From contig JAFXCU010000097.1 in NCBI GenBank assembly GCA_017521345.1, forward strand, positions 1-9,028: 9,028 bases of DNA, in the 5' to 3' direction. Position numbers and translations under genes: made by a program. Below are positions 7,128-9,028 of the stretch, in pieces (positions within the stretch are counted from its first letter, which is position 1; each line of letters begins with the position of its first letter). This DNA is from Ruminiclostridium sp. Its GTDB lineage: Bacteria > Bacillota_A > Clostridia > Oscillospirales > Oscillospiraceae. Under the pieces are notes generated by a model. It was not told the origin of the DNA. It saw nothing but the letters and a program-made list of their open reading frames with translations, and did not search any database.

Positions 7128-7874
7128 TTACGATGCTCTCGTTACGATGCATCCCCGTACACCATCCTTTTTGAGCTTCGTTACAACAAACCCGTCATGG
7201 GCAAGAGCCTTTGATATCGACGGCCATTTCCGTAGGTGCCCTTTATCATCCCTTAGGTTCATCGTCTCTGCTATCTCCCGGCTCTCCGTGCTAGGCAGGA
7301 ATCGGCCAAGATATTCCTCGGGAAAATAGTCTGCTATGTGTTCGTGTTGCTTGTCGTAGAGGTAGAGATTCGCTATATCATGCCGCAGTCGGCCTCGAAC
7401 CTGAATCTGGGTGTCTGGGTTGCTGTCGAGGATGACGATGGTATCAAAGTCCTCGTTCTCAATGTTAATGGAAGTCTCATAGGCCGCATTGATAAAAAGT
7501 ACATCTATTTCCTCTGGAATTCTACGTGTCGTTAGGATTGTCTTTCTGGTTTCCAGCTGATACTCGCTCATAGGGTGTACCTCGTTGTGGATGCTCCAAA
7601 GAGCGCAAATGTTGCGGCTACCGTTGTCAACATGGGCCATGTACTCCTTCATAAGGTCAATCGTGGGAACGAAGACAAGAGCCCGGGTATCTGGGGACAG
7701 AGATGCCAATACTTCCTTGGCGCTGGCGTAGTACTGTCTGTGGAGCGTCTTATCCTGCGTTACAAGGTTGCTAAGATCGAAGTACACCGTATTGACACCA
7801 AGCTCATGGAACGCAATGGAGATTGGGTTGATGGTCGCCGACATGATGACTACCAGAGGGCTTCCTTTCTTTGA
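7128..7874 (-). pseudogene. 5'-truncated superfamily 2 (DEAD/DEAH-type) helicase remnant
   Basis: The minus-strand frame is open from 7874 to a stop at 7128. Similarity begins mid-protein: PLVVIMSAT is helicase motif III (S-A-T), followed by the second RecA-like domain with ALVFVPTIDLMKEYM (motif IV region), DVLFINAAYETSINIE (motif V region) and TQIQVRGRLRHD (motif VI, Q-x-x-G-R-x-R). The Walker A and DExD/H boxes of the first domain are missing. A TAA at 7875-7877 lies five residues before the similarity begins, and no helicase sequence is found beyond it. An ATG at 7844 exists but falls inside motif III and has no ribosome binding site, so a functional product from it is unlikely. Codon use is much less G+C-biased than in the flanking genes, in line with a plasmid or phage origin (inference). 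Confidence 0.7.
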
Positions 7875-8002
7875 TTACAAGAGGTCTATGGGTATAGGCT
7901 TAAAAGATTTACAGTTTAGTCATATTTGGCATTTAGGGAGTTAATGTGTGAGGCTGTGCTCGTGGTGTGTACATTGTTTTTTCGAGAGGAAACGGCCACT
8001 TC

Positions 8003-8037
8003 TTTGGGGCGGTATCTTTACCCTCCCCAACCCCAAA
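8003..8037. repeat. Small inverted repeat in the gap upstream of the helicase remnant
   Basis: TTTGGGG (8003-8009) pairs with CCCCAAA (8031-8037), with GGTA/TACC inside. Apart from this I see nothing supportable between 7875 and 8081. Short minus-strand frames in this gap show no recognisable family. Confidence 0.35.
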
Positions 8038-8081
8038 GTGCGCTCCTGGGGTCAAAATACTGCATAGCTGCATTGGAAATG

Positions 8082-8114
8082 AAAAGAGGACAGGATCACT
8101 CCTGCCCTCTTTTT
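8082..8114. terminator. Terminator after the 31-codon gene tail
   Basis: AAAAGAGG-A-CAGG (8082-8094) pairs with CCTG-C-CCTCTTTT (8101-8113) with one mismatch around a 6-base loop, and T/A tracts stand on both sides. On the minus strand it lies 32 bases after the stop at 8146. Confidence 0.8.
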
Positions 8115-8145
8115 CGTTGAATCTGCACCTTCAAATTCCCGGTGC

Positions 8146-8241
8146 TCAGTCCTTGCGCAAAGCCTTGTACAACTCATCTGCCATGGCATCTTGCACCTTC
8201 TGGTAGAAGTCTGGCGCAGTGAATAGATTTCTGGCAAGTTG
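8146..8241 (-). pseudogene. 31-codon C-terminal gene tail, family unknown
   Basis: The minus-strand frame between two stops reads ARNLFTAPDFYQKVQDAMA then DELYKALRKD, ending at TGA 8146-8148. It has the composition of a normal helical protein end and is followed by a proper terminator (8082-8114). There is no usable start codon, and the frame is closed by a TGA at 8242-8244. I read it as the leftover 3' end of a gene whose body was lost at a junction near 8245-8260, just where the DUF4430 gene ends. The family is not recognised. Confidence 0.45.
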
Positions 8242-8262
8242 TCATTAGACTCGTCTAGGTTA

Positions 8263-9028
8263 TCATCCGCCCACAGAGGCACCAATGTCGGCACCCAGAA
8301 GGCAGGTGTAAAGCCACTCTACCGTATCCCCGGGCTGTAGCTGGTAGCGGGAGCAGCCGTAGTTGGGGGACCACCCGTTGACCCGATAAGTCCATCCGGA
8401 GAGGTCACCACAGTCAAACTCGTAGAGATTCCCGATCCCCTCGATGTACGCAGAGTTGTAGATGGGCGTGTTCTCGAACTCCAGATGGATACCGGCCTTT
8501 TTCATCTCTCGTTGGAGAACATTGAAAACACTTTCTCCTTCGTAAAAGGTGACCGTGGTTTCCGGGAAGATCATGCCATCTGCCGGGACCAGCTCCACCT
8601 TAGCGGGGTCCAGCCAGCTCAGGTTGTTCAGGATGGTATCACACCGGACGGCGAGGGTGCAGGTGTATGCTTTGTCCGAGATGGTCACATCTTCCGGCTC
8701 CACAGGGACAGGGCGGCCTTCGGGGACCGGCGCAGTCAGATAGGGGTCCTTTCCGGTGCTGGAGTCAATGACCATACCCTGGAGGGAGGACCAGTTTTGG
8801 TTGCCTTCCTCTGCGGGGGTGTCGGGTTCCGGGATCAATTCCTCCACGGCGTCCTCTTTTTCCTGTGCGGTCATGCCCCCTTCGGCGCCGCCGGGGCGAC
8901 TCTCCAGGGCTTCTTCCGGAGCGGACGCCTCCTCAACGGGAGTCTCTGCAAGATCTTCTGTGATCTCTTCCGGAGATGGCTGCGCCTGGGCCTGAGCAGG
9001 GGGCTGTTCCACGGTCCAGCCCTGTGCA
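8263..9028 (-). CDS. DUF4430 (transcobalamin-like fold) protein, C-terminal part
   Basis: The minus-strand frame runs off the right edge of the window, so the N-terminus (probably with a signal peptide) is not seen; the GTG at 9012 is not taken as the start. The first ~90 visible residues are a Pro/Glu/Ala-rich, acidic, low-complexity linker (PPAQAQAQPSPEEI, VEEASAPEEALES, EPDTPAEEGNQNW), typical of exposed extracytoplasmic proteins. The end is a DUF4430 domain: ESVFNVLQREMKKAGIHLEF, NSAYIEGIGNLYEFDCGDL, SGWTYRVNGWSPNYGCS, YQLQPGDTVEWLYTC and LGADIG. In this family the domain accompanies cell-surface or cobalamin-related proteins; the ligand is not known here. The domain ends at its usual place and the stop (TGA, 8263-8265) follows ten residues later, so the 3' end looks complete despite the foreign DNA just beyond. 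Confidence 0.85.
   Translation of the reverse strand, partial: AQGWTVEQPPAQAQAQPSPEEITEDLAETPVEEASAPEEALESRPGGAEGGMTAQEKEDAVEELIPEPDTPAEEGNQNWSSLQGMVIDSSTGKDPYLTAPVPEGRPVPVEPEDVTISDKAYTCTLAVRCDTILNNLSWLDPAKVELVPADGMIFPETTVTFYEGESVFNVLQREMKKAGIHLEFENTPIYNSAYIEGIGNLYEFDCGDLSGWTYRVNGWSPNYGCSRYQLQPGDTVEWLYTCLLGADIGASVGG

Noticed and set aside
7338..7874. Plus-strand frames opposite the helicase remnant
   Set aside because: They lack family features, while the minus strand shows helicase motifs III to VI in order.

Overview
The window looks like a chromosomal segment from a GC-rich gut-type Firmicute, most likely in the Oscillospiraceae/Flavonifractor-Lawsonibacter neighbourhood. This is inferred from GCC/CTG-rich codon use, AAAGGAGG-type ribosome binding sites, an S-layer-homology (SLH) surface protein, a COG3581 (2-hydroxyacyl-CoA dehydratase-related) protein and a DUF4430 protein. 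No taxonomic search could be run.

Layout from left to right. (1) 1-306 is the 3' end of enolase with its terminator. A 53-bp exact copy of the last part of eno sits 253 bp downstream (508-560), followed by a second, differently sequenced terminator. A densely palindromic ~150-bp stretch lies between the copies. (2) A TetR-family repressor (minus, 639-1190) faces a stand-alone COG3581 protein (plus, 1334-2572). The intergenic region holds a clear promoter overlapped by inverted repeats that look like the TetR operator. (3) A plus-strand cluster follows, probably one operon: a secreted C39-type cysteine peptidase/FN3/B-repeat/SLH protein (2742-4487) cut by an in-frame TAG at 3765, a membrane-anchored metallophosphoesterase (4494-5327) and a small multi-pass membrane protein (5349-5726). 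It ends in a strong bidirectional terminator. (4) A minus-strand N-anchored hypothetical protein (5763-6197) has its own promoter. (5) An intergenic stretch contains an 82-bp MITE-like element with terminal inverted repeats and a run of large hairpins. (6) The last ~49 codons of a yebC-like regulator (minus, 6559-6705), with terminator, are joined to visibly more A+T-rich, gene-poor DNA (about 6706-8250). That DNA carries a good minus-strand promoter, the start of a small reading frame broken at the yebC junction, a branched inverted repeat, a 5'-truncated superfamily 2 helicase remnant and a 31-codon gene tail with its own terminator. It looks like decayed mobile or plasmid/phage-derived DNA. 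(7) The window ends inside a DUF4430 protein (minus, 8263-9028).

I see no tRNA, rRNA or CRISPR array. No complete undescribed system is evident. The strongest leads are the duplicated eno 3' end, the amber-interrupted surface protein, and the scar where yebC is fused to foreign DNA.
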